A stretch of 64,000 nt of DNA from Bifidobacterium colobi (GCF_018555455.1 NZ_JAFEJU010000002.1:186001-250000), one strand, 5' to 3'. Positions 52,622 to 62,130 are shown, counted from the stretch's first letter. Notes: a model not told the origin generated them from the letters alone. Numbers and translations are program-made.

Positions 52622-53212
52622 ATGCCGTTCTTTGAGAAACCGTTTATAGCTAAGTGCCATACCTATAAGTGCGGTCCGTGGCGAATCAGTTGTTATGATC
52701 ATCCGGGTTTTACGCCGTTGATGCCGGTTGGTGCTCGGCGTACCTTCAGGTCGTTGTTGAAGTGGGAGCGGAAGACGCGTTGTTCTACGGTGTTGGATGA
52801 GATCGCTCGTGATTTGGGTGCATTCTGGTTGTTGGATCAATGGTTTACGGTCGGCCTGCATGGTTGGGCCGAGGCGATGGTTTCTTCCAGTATCTCGCGC
52901 CCGAATCGTGCGTTCCGACAGTCCATGTTTCATGCTTCGAATGCCGCCAACCCCAAGTATGTGCCGTTGTTGCGGGATCATCGCGATGCGTTGTTCTCGA
53001 AGCTTTGCCGTGGTGTGGCGGGTTTGGATTCGCGTGCGATGGATTATGTGGGTTGGCGTGCGGCTCGTTACCGCGCGGACCTTGCGGACATATTGTTCGG
53101 TCCGCGCTGGGGGATATTGCTTAATGATGTTCCCGGCAACGGGGCGTGGAATGTAAAGCCGTTTCCTCCTGCCGGTTGGCGTGAGCAGCTTGGCTGGCGG
53201 CCGCCGGTCTAG
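52622..53212 (+). CDS. Hypothetical protein paired with mycosin-like protease
   Basis: A 196-residue basic, Trp-rich protein without signal peptide or membrane segment, starting at ATG 52622 shortly after the protease gene, so probably co-transcribed. It is predicted mainly helical (for example AMDYVGWRAARYRADLADILFG). Five Cys residues occur in the first third. No family is recognised. Its place beside an extra mycosin suggests a T7SS cassette member such as an adaptor, effector or immunity protein; which one cannot be told. Confidence 0.5.
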   Translation: MPFFEKPFIAKCHTYKCGPWRISCYDHPGFTPLMPVGARRTFRSLLKWERKTRCSTVLDEIARDLGAFWLLDQWFTVGLHGWAEAMVSSSISRPNRAFRQSMFHASNAANPKYVPLLRDHRDALFSKLCRGVAGLDSRAMDYVGWRAARYRADLADILFGPRWGILLNDVPGNGAWNVKPFPPAGWREQLGWRPPV

Positions 53213-53375
53213 GGTGTTGCATGGCGCTTGGAATGGGTGAATCTGGCTAGCTTTCTGCTCTTTGGTTAGTCATGAGGGTTTCTGCGGGAATATCAACTGT
53301 TGCGGTTTAAGGGTCACTCACAATGCTCACAATGCTCCCGAAAACGCATGTCTGACACTCATAATTGCGACCGAA

Positions 53376-53404
53376 TTGAGCAGTATTCCGCAAAACAGTA
53401 TGAC
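53376..53404 (+). promoter_or_regulatory. Possible glmM promoter
   Basis: TTGAGC (53376-53381) and TATGAC (53399-53404) are 17 bases apart, about 80 bases before the glmM start. The 272-base gap otherwise holds only a short ACAATGCTC duplication. Confidence 0.35.
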
Positions 53405-53484
53405 ATCGTGCATGGAGCCGATTACCATGGTGCACGTTATAGAACGAGACGGTATGAGACCGCTCAAGTGAAGGATGCAATAGT

Positions 53485-54870
53485 ATGCCGAAGATGTTTG
53501 GAACCGATGGTGTTCGAGGACTGGCCAATAAGGATTTGACCGCGCGTCTGGCGCTCGACCTGGGAGACGCCGCTGTGCGTGTGCTCGGCGACGCCGGTAC
53601 CAAGGATGATCAGCCGGAGGGCCGTCGCCGTGCGCTCGTGGGCCGCGATACCCGAGTTTCCGGTGATTTCCTGGCTTCCGCACTGTCCGCAGGCATGTCC
53701 GCGGGCGGTTTCGATGTGATTGACGCCGGTATTATTCCAACCCCGGGCGTGGCTTACCTGACCAGCGTGCTCAACGTGGAGATGGGCGCTGTGATCTCTG
53801 CCTCCCACAATCCCATGCCTGATAACGGCATCAAGTTCTTCGCCCGCGGCGGATTCAAGCTGCCTGATCAGAAGGAAGACGAGATCGAGGCCGTGCTCGG
53901 CCAGGATTGGGAACGCCCGACCGGTGCCGGCGTGGGTCGCGTGAGCCATGATCAGACCACCGCCACCAACCTATACATCGACCATCTAGTTTCCACCATC
54001 GCCCCGCTCAACGATGACCAGACCCAGCCGAAGCCGTTGAAGGGTCTGAAGATCGTGGCCGATTGCGCCAACGGCGCCACTTCCGTGGTGGCTCCCGAGG
54101 CTCTGCGCCGCGCTGGCGCGGATGTGATTGTGATCAACGCCTCCCCGGACGGCTACAACATCAACAAGAACGCCGGATCCACCCACCCCGAGCAGCTGCA
54201 GGCCATGGTCAAGGCCACCGATGCGGTGATGGGTGTGGCGTTCGATGGTGACGCCGACCGCTGCCTTGCCGTGGACGAGGATGGCAATATGGTCAACGGC
54301 GATCAGATCATGGGTATTCTCGCCCGTGCCAAGAAGCGCGAAGGCAAGCTTAACCATGACACGCTCGTGGTCACCGTGATGAGCAACCTTGGCTTGAAGC
54401 TCGCCCTGAAAGACATGGGCATCAAGACCGTGGAGACTTCCGTGGGCGATCGCTACGTGCTGGAGGAAATGCTCAAGGGCGATTACTCGCTCGGCGGCGA
54501 ACAGTCCGGTCACGTGATCAACCGTGAATTCGCCACCACCGGCGACGGCACCCTGACCGCTCTGACCCTGTGCAACGAGGTCGTCAAGTCCGGCAAGAGC
54601 CTCAAGGAGCTCGCCGCCGACTTCCCGCAGCTGCCGCAAACCCTGATCAACGTGCCGAACGTGGATAAGAAGGCTGCCGCCACCAACAAGCGCATCCAGG
54701 AAGCCGTGGCCCACGAGGAGGAGCTGCTGGGTGACTCCGGTCGTGTGCTGCTGCGCCCCTCCGGCACCGAGCCGCTGGTGCGCGTGATGGCCGAGGCCGC
54801 AACCCAGGCCTACGCCGACGAAGTGTGCACCCGCTTGGCCAAGATCGTGGCTGAAGAGCTGGCGCTGTAG
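53485..54870 (+). CDS. glmM: Phosphoglucosamine mutase
   Basis: A 461-residue cytoplasmic enzyme converting glucosamine-6-phosphate to glucosamine-1-phosphate for peptidoglycan precursors. The active-site phosphoserine loop ISASHNPMPDNGIKFF lies near residues 97-112, the metal-binding loop is DGDADRC near 252-258 and the phosphate-binding loop is RPSGTEPLVRVM near 425. The N-terminal MFGTDGVRG is classical. Length is typical. It is followed closely by def, and codon bias indicates strong expression. Confidence 0.95.
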   Translation: MPKMFGTDGVRGLANKDLTARLALDLGDAAVRVLGDAGTKDDQPEGRRRALVGRDTRVSGDFLASALSAGMSAGGFDVIDAGIIPTPGVAYLTSVLNVEMGAVISASHNPMPDNGIKFFARGGFKLPDQKEDEIEAVLGQDWERPTGAGVGRVSHDQTTATNLYIDHLVSTIAPLNDDQTQPKPLKGLKIVADCANGATSVVAPEALRRAGADVIVINASPDGYNINKNAGSTHPEQLQAMVKATDAVMGVAFDGDADRCLAVDEDGNMVNGDQIMGILARAKKREGKLNHDTLVVTVMSNLGLKLALKDMGIKTVETSVGDRYVLEEMLKGDYSLGGEQSGHVINREFATTGDGTLTALTLCNEVVKSGKSLKELAADFPQLPQTLINVPNVDKKAAATNKRIQEAVAHEEELLGDSGRVLLRPSGTEPLVRVMAEAATQAYADEVCTRLAKIVAEELAL

Positions 54871-54897
54871 TAGCCCATTCCCGTAAAGGAACATTCT

Positions 54898-55551
54898 ATG
54901 TTTGGTAAGAACACCAAAGTCGATCTTGAACTCAACCGTATTGTTGAGCAGCTCATCAAAACCGGCGGCAAGGAGAAGATCCTGCCGATTGTACAGGCCG
55001 GTGAGCCGGTGCTACGCCAGCAGACCATGGCCTACAATGGTCAGCTTTCCAAGCGCACGCTGGCCAAACTGATCGACACGATGCACACCACCATGTTGGA
55101 GGCTCCAGGCGTGGGATTGGCTGCCACGCAGATTGGTCTTGGCCTGGCGCTTGCCGTGGTGGAGGACCATGTACGCGACGACGAGGATGATCCGCGTGAA
55201 ATCGCCGAATTCCCCTTCCATGTGATTATCAACCCCAAGTACACGCCGGCCAGCGACAAAACCGCATCCTTCTACGAAGGCTGCCTGAGCTTCGATGGTT
55301 ACCAGGCGGTGCGTAAGCGTTGGCTGGACATCGACGCTGAATGGGATGATGAGGACGGCAAGCGCCATAAGGAGCGTCTGCATGGCTGGCCGGCGCGCAT
55401 CTTCCAGCATGAGACCGATCATCTGAGCGGCGAACTGTATATCGACCGTGCGGAAATCCGCTCGCTGACCACATACGAGAACCTCGAAGACTACTGGTGC
55501 AACGATCCAGTGCCTACCGAGGCCGCCGAAGAACTCGGTTTCGCGCTGTAG
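54898..55551 (+). CDS. def: Peptide deformylase
   Basis: A 217-residue metalloenzyme that removes the formyl group from new proteins. Motif 1 GVGLAATQIG (about 72-81), motif 2 EGCLSF (about 122-127) and motif 3 QHETDHLSG (HExxH) supply the metal ligands Cys and two His. ATG 54898 follows AAAGGAAC, 27 bases after the glmM stop. It is somewhat longer than typical deformylases through an N-terminal extension of about 28 residues and an acidic C-terminus. Confidence 0.94.
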   Translation: MFGKNTKVDLELNRIVEQLIKTGGKEKILPIVQAGEPVLRQQTMAYNGQLSKRTLAKLIDTMHTTMLEAPGVGLAATQIGLGLALAVVEDHVRDDEDDPREIAEFPFHVIINPKYTPASDKTASFYEGCLSFDGYQAVRKRWLDIDAEWDDEDGKRHKERLHGWPARIFQHETDHLSGELYIDRAEIRSLTTYENLEDYWCNDPVPTEAAEELGFAL

Positions 55552-55575
55552 GCCGCTGGTAGGCCACAGAAGGCA

Positions 55576-55605
55576 GCTGTAGGTTGCTGTAGGTTGCTGT
55601 AGGTC
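55576..55605. repeat. 10-bp tandem repeat
   Basis: GCTGTAGGTT repeated three times, the last unit ending in C, in the convergent gap between def and mycP. Confidence 0.75.
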
Positions 55606-55639
55606 CGCAGTCCGCCGTTGTCCGCCGCTATCCGCTGTC

Positions 55640-55801
55640 TTGACTGAAGGTTTTTATGCACTGACTGTAGGGTTTCCAACGTTGACTGACGGATTCCTAA
55701 CGAAATTCGTTATAAAACCGTCAGTCAACGTTAGCTTTCCGTCAGTCAACGTTAGCTTTCCGTCAGTCAGTGTGAGAAATCCGTCAGTCAAGTACAGTCA
55801 G
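55640..55801. repeat. Symmetric array of 21-bp-spaced repeats around a palindrome
   Basis: Four units beginning CCGTCAGTCA start exactly 21 bases apart at 55718, 55739, 55760 and 55781; the first two are identical over all 21 bases. To the left, three units with the reverse complement (TTGACTGA/CGG-like) begin at 55640, 55661 and 55682, also 21 apart. The halves face each other across a centre with TAACGAA and TTCGTTA. The array sits between convergent def and mycP. A 21-base period places all sites on one DNA face, as for a cooperative binding protein; a complex terminator is the alternative. Confidence 0.75.
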
Positions 55802-55819
55802 ATAGCACCAAGTGGATGG

Positions 55820-57166
55820 TTAGCTGTGATCTGTTCCTTTCCCACCGCGCGTGCGCAAGCCAATAATCCATACGACTGCTGATAAACACAGCACGCTGAT
55901 AGTGGTTATGGCAACAATCTGTTTGGTCCGCGCATTACGACGCTTAACAGGATGCAGCACGATAGTGCCTTGGTAGGTTTCGGATTGGAACGCATGAGTG
56001 GAACCGTCCGGCCGTGGTCCGCGTAGATTATCCGACAAACTAACCGACAACGCATTCATTGGATCCATAATGCCCCAACCTGTCATGCTGCTGCGATTAT
56101 CCGGATCGGTGCGGTTGGCAGTGGCAAGAATACGTTGCCGCCATTGTGCCGGTGATTCGTCTGGGTACGCCGAAGCTACCAATGCAGCCTCTCCGCTCAC
56201 ATATGCCGTGGCGAAGCTTGATGATGCTGCGTCGGTGGCGAACACGCAGTCCACTCCGCCTGGAATGGTCCCTGCTGTTTGCATGCCGGGTGCTGCGATG
56301 TCTACTTGATCACCATGTACGGAATCACCGGTAGGTTCCAAATCGGTATTCAATGCGGTTACGCCGATAACTTCCGGATAGGCTGCGGGGTATCGTTCGC
56401 CATCTTTGGTACTCGCTGAAGTAAGTCGATTCCCGGCGCTCGCAATTATGAGACTGCCATGTGATTCGGCATAAGACACGGCCTGCTGCATTTCGGGGAT
56501 ATCGCGGGTGTCGCTGAGTGAGATGTTGATGATTTTCGCACCATGGTCAACCGCATAAGTGACCGCCGATGCCACTGTCTCCATAGATGGAGCTCCCGCT
56601 TGACGCCCGTTCTCCTCCCGGATGGTATCGAACACTCGGATGGGCATAATGGTTGCTGCGGGAGCAATGCCTTGAACGGTGGAACCCTCAACCGGGCGAG
56701 CTGCGATAATACCGGCGACTGCGGTGCCGTGATTGTAGATGTCGATGGTGCCATCCGAAGGATCTCCTGCCACCATACTGGTGCCCGGTATCACGGCACC
56801 TTCCAAGTGTGGGTTTTCGGTGTCGACCCCGGAGTCGATGACAGCGACGGTAACGTTTTGTCCGGTGGCATGTTGATGTAGTGTATCAAGCTCGAACAGT
56901 GTGTTGGTCCACGGTTGCTGGGTGACATAGTTTTCGATGCCTGCTTGGCACTGTGCCTGTCCTGAGGCTGAGTTCTGCGACGATGAGCTTGCTGAACTCG
57001 ACGAATCAGATGAATCAGATGAATCCGCGTACGCTGTTGGTATTGCAGCTATGCACATGCCAGCTGCTAAACAAATTGCAATCAGAACGTGCGAGCATCT
57101 GCCCAGAATGGATTGCGAAAAACGATTCATGTGAATCGTCACATGGTGAAGGAATCTCAACCTCAT
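55820..57166 (-). CDS. mycP: Mycosin, T7SS subtilisin-like protease
   Basis: A 448-residue S8 protease starting at ATG 57166, overlapping the eccB stop (ATGA); Met13 is an alternative start. It has a signal peptide (about to residue 48), a Ser-rich stretch, catalytic Asp111 (VAVIDSGVD), His146 (NHGTAVAG) and Ser317 (SSSFATAYVSG), oxyanion Asn246 (ASAGN) and one C-terminal membrane segment near 415-435. This is the standard MycP layout: a membrane-held outer protease needed for ESX complex stability. The family GTS motif reads SSS here. Confidence 0.88.
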   Translation of the reverse strand: MRLRFLHHVTIHMNRFSQSILGRCSHVLIAICLAAGMCIAAIPTAYADSSDSSDSSSSASSSSQNSASGQAQCQAGIENYVTQQPWTNTLFELDTLHQHATGQNVTVAVIDSGVDTENPHLEGAVIPGTSMVAGDPSDGTIDIYNHGTAVAGIIAARPVEGSTVQGIAPAATIMPIRVFDTIREENGRQAGAPSMETVASAVTYAVDHGAKIINISLSDTRDIPEMQQAVSYAESHGSLIIASAGNRLTSASTKDGERYPAAYPEVIGVTALNTDLEPTGDSVHGDQVDIAAPGMQTAGTIPGGVDCVFATDAASSSFATAYVSGEAALVASAYPDESPAQWRQRILATANRTDPDNRSSMTGWGIMDPMNALSVSLSDNLRGPRPDGSTHAFQSETYQGTIVLHPVKRRNARTKQIVAITTISVLCLSAVVWIIGLRTRGGKGTDHS

Positions 57167-58590
57167 GATTGATTCTTTTCGTTTTGTTCAATGACGGCTT
57201 GTGGATTCGGTGCGCTACCGGCATCATCGGTGGTGAGTTGCACTCCTGAAGGAAAGATATCTGCCCATGAGCGCGGAACGGATTGCACATCTTTGCCGGT
57301 ATATCCCAAACGCTTGAGTATCTCTTCCGTGGCATGGGGAATGGGATAGGCGGTACCGGTCGAATCGATGGCGAAAACGGTGCCTTTGTCGGTGTCGCCG
57401 ATTGATGCTCGCAGTAATGCGCCTGTGCCGCCAGTGATTGTGGTGGACACTGTAGCGCCTGTTGTATTGCTTTGGTTTTGCGACGAGGTGCCAGATGGCG
57501 TATCAGTGGAAGATCGACTGATGAGCCTCACGCGAGAGGATAGCCGTTCATGGTTGGATTGAGCCATGGGGAACGTAGCGCACATGGTGCGATTGCCCGT
57601 GACCTGCTGCAACTGCCCGGTTGGCCAGTTCGATGGTATAGGGGAAGATGATGCGTTAGCTAGGCTCTGAAAATCACTAGAAGATAATGTGGTGGGCCGT
57701 GTATCGGCTTCTGGTTTGTCGATGATGTATAAACTGTAGGAGAAGTCATCTAATGCAGTGACTTTGCCGTCTTCCTGCACTACATATTTCGTTGCTTTTG
57801 CGGCTCCCTGCTGGGTGACGATGCTTCCTACTTGCACGCGAGTGCCATGGATATCAATGGTTGTGCCAGCTCCTGGAACTGTAACAGGTTTGATTGGGCT
57901 GCCAGCTTCGAACAGATTGATCCATTGAATGGAAGCGGGGATGGACTTGGTTTGCGGTACTCCGAATGCGCGTAGGAAACTGTCTCGAATTGAGGCGTCG
58001 CTGGGTAATTCATAACGTTTGGACCCAGTAATCAGGTAATTGGTACCGTCTACCGTGGCTACGATGGCTGAGCGGTCATTACTGGGGGCGGGAACTGGAT
58101 TGGCGCTGATGATATTGTTTATGGTTTTATCGTTCATGCAACTTGTCAATGCGCCAGCGGCGAGCTGGTTTTGTGCGGGAAGAGAATCAGGTGCACCAAG
58201 AATACCGAGGGTTGAGCCGATGGGAATTCCCGCTAGTTGATCATCGTCCACGGTGAGCACTTCAAAATCTGAGGATGGGATAAGCAATCGTGCGCTAATG
58301 GCGTTGATTACTGGATGAAGTGTACCGTTGACGCTTACATATCGTGCTGCGGAATCTTTGGCCACAATCAGCTTATTGTTTTTCCAATCGGAAGGAAGCG
58401 AAGGACTCATGATGCCGTAGAACACACTGATGAGAATGGCGATGGCAACTAAACCCAGTCCCACTATGACTGGTGTCTGGTTTTTCTTTGGGGTGAGTTC
58501 CACGCCAGAGGGAATGCCGCTGGTAAAAGCGGTGACCAGCCGCCTGCGAGAATAGCTTTGCGCTTCGGAAAGGTCCTTTTTATCGGCCAT
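57163..58590 (-). CDS. eccB: ESX core protein EccB
   Basis: A 475-residue protein with a short cytoplasmic N-terminus, one membrane segment (about 41-62) and a large outer domain. The start resembles EccB: a helical N-terminus with YSRRRLVTAF, then PVIVGLGLVAI and a repeat-type outer domain. The two Cys of the conserved EccB disulfide are visible (LTSCMNDK and RTMCATF). EccB belongs to the T7SS membrane core with EccC, EccD and EccE. It overlaps mycP and lies 84 bases after eccD on the same strand. Confidence 0.88.
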   Translation of the reverse strand: MADKKDLSEAQSYSRRRLVTAFTSGIPSGVELTPKKNQTPVIVGLGLVAIAILISVFYGIMSPSLPSDWKNNKLIVAKDSAARYVSVNGTLHPVINAISARLLIPSSDFEVLTVDDDQLAGIPIGSTLGILGAPDSLPAQNQLAAGALTSCMNDKTINNIISANPVPAPSNDRSAIVATVDGTNYLITGSKRYELPSDASIRDSFLRAFGVPQTKSIPASIQWINLFEAGSPIKPVTVPGAGTTIDIHGTRVQVGSIVTQQGAAKATKYVVQEDGKVTALDDFSYSLYIIDKPEADTRPTTLSSSDFQSLANASSSPIPSNWPTGQLQQVTGNRTMCATFPMAQSNHERLSSRVRLISRSSTDTPSGTSSQNQSNTTGATVSTTITGGTGALLRASIGDTDKGTVFAIDSTGTAYPIPHATEEILKRLGYTGKDVQSVPRSWADIFPSGVQLTTDDAGSAPNPQAVIEQNEKNQS

Positions 58591-58674
58591 ATCTAATGTT
58601 CCGTTTCTTTGATGAGTCGCTTAACGAGTCTTCTGTGCTGCTTTGCATTGTGCGAGCATGTGCTGGTTTTCCCA

Positions 58675-60186
58675 TTACGCAATAATGGCTAAATAGGCAA
58701 AGGGTGGCAGTAATACAATGCACAATATTTCGGCGGCATCCGCCACTCTGGTGGCAAACAGTGATTGTTGGTGCGTGATGTTGGTAAAGATCACGGTTAT
58801 CAACGCGCTTGCAAGCATGATGAGTGTAAGTGGAATACTGAGTTCGGGGTGGGTCTGGCTGGTGAGCAGGCCAGTGGTGATAATGCCGATTCCTGCGGCT
58901 CCTACTGTAACGATCATTTCTCGCAACGTGTAGATCTGGCGGGAGTCGAGGAGCATACCCATGAATGCCAATAAACAGATGCCTGCCCCTAATGGTGTTT
59001 GCAATGTGGTAAGCAATGGCGTAACGATGAGCAGCAACGCGGCAACGGCGATACGGCCGATAAACAGCATGGTGGAGCCGAAAATATAGCGTTGTTTGAT
59101 GTCTTCGTAGTCGATGTCTTCAGGCAGTTTGAAAATATCGGATTCGCTGTGTGGACTGTTCACGCTGATGCGCGCCAAGGATAGGCACATTGTGGGCAAA
59201 CCGTTGGCTGCGATGGCGATGGCCGTGGCAGTGAAAATCCATATGTGGCGCTCGTTGAGGGGGAACATGAATGCAAGTCCGCTTGGTATTACGGTAAGTG
59301 CGCCGATAATGACGGGTATTAATGCATATGGTTTGGTTCTTGGTGCGGCGACTGCCATCAATCCGCCGGCAATGATGCTGCCGGCAGCGGCCCCCAGCAA
59401 TGGCAATCCGTAAAAATGGTTCCCCGGGAATAGCGTGGCGATAAGTTGATACCCGCCAATGGCGGCGAAAGCACTGGAGATAAGCCCCACGGTTAGCGCT
59501 TGCGGGATTATGTTTTTCCTATCCAATACTGAACATAAGGCGATAAGTATTATTGCGAAACCGAATCCTAGTGTCGCGTTTACAATCGTTGGAGAGAAAA
59601 CGGCGAGGCATCCTGCGCTGACCGTAAGCATGCCTGCGCTGATGATTAAGGATGTCAGTGTGGTGTGATTTTTAGTCCAAGGTTTATGCACACTTTGAAC
59701 GCTTGCTCCCACGGCCTCTACAACGTCGTCGTATACAATGTCGGTCTCGTTGAGAGCGCCGGGCTCAAGGGTGAACGTGCTTCCTTCGGTTATATGTTGT
59801 TCTTCAAGTGTCTGGGAAGGAGAGAGAGGATTGCCTTCCCTGTCGATTAAGCGATAGCCGCCATAGACTATTGCGGGGTCGAGTACGCCTAATCGCCGGG
59901 CGATATCTGGCAATAGATCCGCCACGATGGGCGTAGTGCCAACGGATAGATCAATGGTTCTTGTCTTGTAAACAACAGAAATATGGAGCTGCTGAACCCC
60001 TGTTGATGATTCCGAGGACTGTGCCGCGGGCGTTGGCACGGCATGATTGGTGCTTTGAATGGGTACAGAAGGTGCGGGCGCTGGTGAATATGGAGTCCTG
60101 ACTTGGGGTGCATGGACGGGGGCGGGTAACGGTGGTTGCATTGGCGTGGAGCGCGTTTGCCGTGGGGGTACGGGGATTCTTGATGC
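58675..60186 (-). CDS. eccD: ESX membrane channel component EccD
   Basis: A 503-residue protein. I prefer ATG 60186 (MASRIPVPP), after GAAGGGAAAGCC; the frame also opens at ATG 60309, which would add 41 residues. A Pro-rich tail is followed by a ubiquitin-like YukD domain (about 65-150: LHISVVYKTRTIDLSV to GSTFTLEPG) and about eleven membrane segments, the EccD layout. EccD dimers form the membrane vestibule of ESX systems. It is the first gene of the minus-strand core operon; divergent genes begin about 400 bases away. Confidence 0.88.
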   Translation of the reverse strand, partial: ASRIPVPPRQTRSTPMQPPLPAPVHAPQVRTPYSPAPAPSVPIQSTNHAVPTPAAQSSESSTGVQQLHISVVYKTRTIDLSVGTTPIVADLLPDIARRLGVLDPAIVYGGYRLIDREGNPLSPSQTLEEQHITEGSTFTLEPGALNETDIVYDDVVEAVGASVQSVHKPWTKNHTTLTSLIISAGMLTVSAGCLAVFSPTIVNATLGFGFAIILIALCSVLDRKNIIPQALTVGLISSAFAAIGGYQLIATLFPGNHFYGLPLLGAAAGSIIAGGLMAVAAPRTKPYALIPVIIGALTVIPSGLAFMFPLNERHIWIFTATAIAIAANGLPTMCLSLARISVNSPHSESDIFKLPEDIDYEDIKQRYIFGSTMLFIGRIAVAALLLIVTPLLTTLQTPLGAGICLLAFMGMLLDSRQIYTLREMIVTVGAAGIGIITTGLLTSQTHPELSIPLTLIMLASALITVIFTNITHQQSLFATRVADAAEILCIVLLPPFAYLAIIA

Positions 60187-60588
60187 CATGGCTTTCCCTT
60201 CATATGCTGGCATGCTGCGCTGCCGTGCGCACTCTTCTTCGATGGGCTTCATCCGGATGACTGCATTGGCGTGTTCCCATCTTCTTTCATCATAGGCCTT
60301 GTTCGGCATTTTCCTAAGTCTTGTTGGCGAATAACGGGAAACATGTCGGGCAAAGAGATATCCGACGCGTATGATGAACCATAACGCAGTACATGGTGAA
60401 GAGAGTCAAGGGTGACGTATTCGTCCAAAAAGAGAAGCAAGCGGAGTAATCGTTAGAAACAGAGGCAGGAGTTGGAAAATGCGGATACGCAGAGTTGGAT
60501 TTCAGGATGCTGAGATGACGTTCGAGGCGAAGCCGCTTGCGGCCATGGCCGGTCATCGCAAGCGTGCCAACGAGTGACGGGAACCCCC
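60187..60588. other. Divergent gap between eccD and the esx operon
   Basis: About 400 bases lie between the preferred eccD start and the first plus-strand gene, presumably holding two promoters. The part up to 60309 could also be the eccD N-terminus. I see no convincing small gene or operator. Confidence 0.5.
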
Positions 60589-61452
60589 ATGGCAAGAGTG
60601 CATGTCGGCGGTCCGTTCAGCTTCCGCCACGTCGAAGACCCATTCGATCGAGCTGATCGAGGTTGGGATCTTATGCGGGTAAGCGAATTTCGTAAGTATT
60701 ATCCTGTGAGATTCCTACCGTCAGATCTGTCGTTTATGTGTGCATCAGGACGTGATAAGCCTCGGTCAAAAAGGTTCATTTTTAATTCAAATATAGTATT
60801 GAATGGAGATTATGGATATGTAAGAGCGCGTGAAGGATGGATTCTGGACACCATAAATAACTATTCTGATGGCTCAGAATATGGAGATTCGTATGTGGAT
60901 ATTTATGATCCGGTGAAGCCATTGGGGCCGGTGTTTTGGCTTTGGGTATTAGATGCACCTTTCCCGATTACCACGGATACAAATTTGGTCGCGTATGCGG
61001 CGTGCAGTATTGGTGAGACCGACTGGGTGCCGTATGCCCCGCTGATCAACGGCCGGTGTTCGGATGAGATGCTGCGGCTGATGAACTCGTTCCCGCACAA
61101 ACCCGCCTTCATCGTGAGCGGAAGCTATTTGTATGTGTGGATTAACGATACGCATTGGGGTGATGTGGAGCCTAAGGTGTCTGTGCATGATCCGCAGCCG
61201 TATATTGAGCTGGAGCTGTTTCGTGCGTATCGTGCGTATTACGAGTTGCTGGTTCGTGAGCTGCCGTGCCCGTATCGTGGCCCGGTGTCGTGGCCGGACC
61301 AGTGTGATCCGAGGTTCCCGTTGTCCACGGATCCGCGTGGCGCGCATTACGGCATGTGGATTTATTCCGGTGGCTTGACCTACGGCGAAGGCGCATACGG
61401 AAACACGCATCCTCAATATCCGAATTACAATAATCGGCAACGCTTCAATTGA
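60589..61452 (+). CDS. Hypothetical T7SS-linked soluble protein
   Basis: A 287-residue protein taking ATG 60589 (GTG 60574 is possible). It is rich in Tyr, Trp, Pro and Asp with no signal peptide or membrane segment; strands such as VFWLWVLDAPFP and FIVSGSYLYVWIND suggest a beta-rich fold. Bases about 60690-60960 are more AT-rich than the C-terminal half, so the gene may be mosaic. It heads the plus-strand operon that leads to the WXG100 pair; a role as chaperone or secreted factor is possible but not supported by any motif. Confidence 0.5.
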   Translation: MARVHVGGPFSFRHVEDPFDRADRGWDLMRVSEFRKYYPVRFLPSDLSFMCASGRDKPRSKRFIFNSNIVLNGDYGYVRAREGWILDTINNYSDGSEYGDSYVDIYDPVKPLGPVFWLWVLDAPFPITTDTNLVAYAACSIGETDWVPYAPLINGRCSDEMLRLMNSFPHKPAFIVSGSYLYVWINDTHWGDVEPKVSVHDPQPYIELELFRAYRAYYELLVRELPCPYRGPVSWPDQCDPRFPLSTDPRGAHYGMWIYSGGLTYGEGAYGNTHPQYPNYNNRQRFN

Positions 61453-61506
61453 TAGTGGGCACAATGGGCACAGTCTTTTTCGCTTATCCAAGGAAGGAAA
61501 TCAACG

Positions 61507-62130
61507 GTGATTGAGAAGGAATTCATGGTGCAGGGGCAATGGATGTTCCCCATCAAGGCGGCCGGCACCGGTATGCCTACCGTGTTTCAAACGTCGCCGA
61601 TGTCGGATGGTCCGGCATCCACAGTGCGATGGGTGGATATGGCCGTGGCATCAAGTGGCAATGTGCAGCTCATTCTTGATATTTTCAACAAGACCGGTGC
61701 TCCGGCGTATGTGAGCAGGCTGTGTTCCGGACCTATTTTGTCGCTACGCAACCATGTTGCTGTGGACGCGGTGCAGTTCGTCTCGCCGGTGGCCAGTGTC
61801 GCCACGCGTGACCGTTGGTCGCAGGCGTTGAACGAATCATTGCCTGCCTCGGAGCCGCCGGCGGTCATGCCGGGCGTATGGGAGAGACGGATTCTCCAGT
61901 TCCCCGATCGGCTCAACCCGAACGTGGCGCGCACGGTGCGTGTGCTTTCCATGCCAAAGCCGGGGGAGACACCGTACGTGTACACCAGCGAGGACGGTAC
62001 CGTCAACCAGTTGCAGGTGCGGTTCGCCGCCGCGAACGCGCCAATGTGGACGGTGAACATCTATCCGCGCATGCGAGTCTTCCAAGTGCTTTCCGGCCCG
62101 ATGCGCGGCCTGCCGCAACGGTTTGTGTGA
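61507..62130 (+). CDS. Hypothetical T7SS-linked protein
   Basis: A 207-residue protein starting at GTG 61507 after AGGAAGGAAA. It is predicted beta-rich (STVRWVDMAVASSGNVQLILDIF, AVDAVQFVSPVASVAT), with no signal peptide. It recalls the size of EspG-type chaperones, but no signature is present and I do not recognise it. It follows the 287-residue gene by 54 bases and precedes the WXG100 pair, so an adaptor for the secreted pair is a reasonable guess only. Confidence 0.5.
   Translation: MIEKEFMVQGQWMFPIKAAGTGMPTVFQTSPMSDGPASTVRWVDMAVASSGNVQLILDIFNKTGAPAYVSRLCSGPILSLRNHVAVDAVQFVSPVASVATRDRWSQALNESLPASEPPAVMPGVWERRILQFPDRLNPNVARTVRVLSMPKPGETPYVYTSEDGTVNQLQVRFAAANAPMWTVNIYPRMRVFQVLSGPMRGLPQRFV

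Noticed and set aside
55640..55801. CRISPR array
   Set aside because: Repeats are directly abutting with 21-base period and switch orientation; there are no unique spacers and no cas genes.
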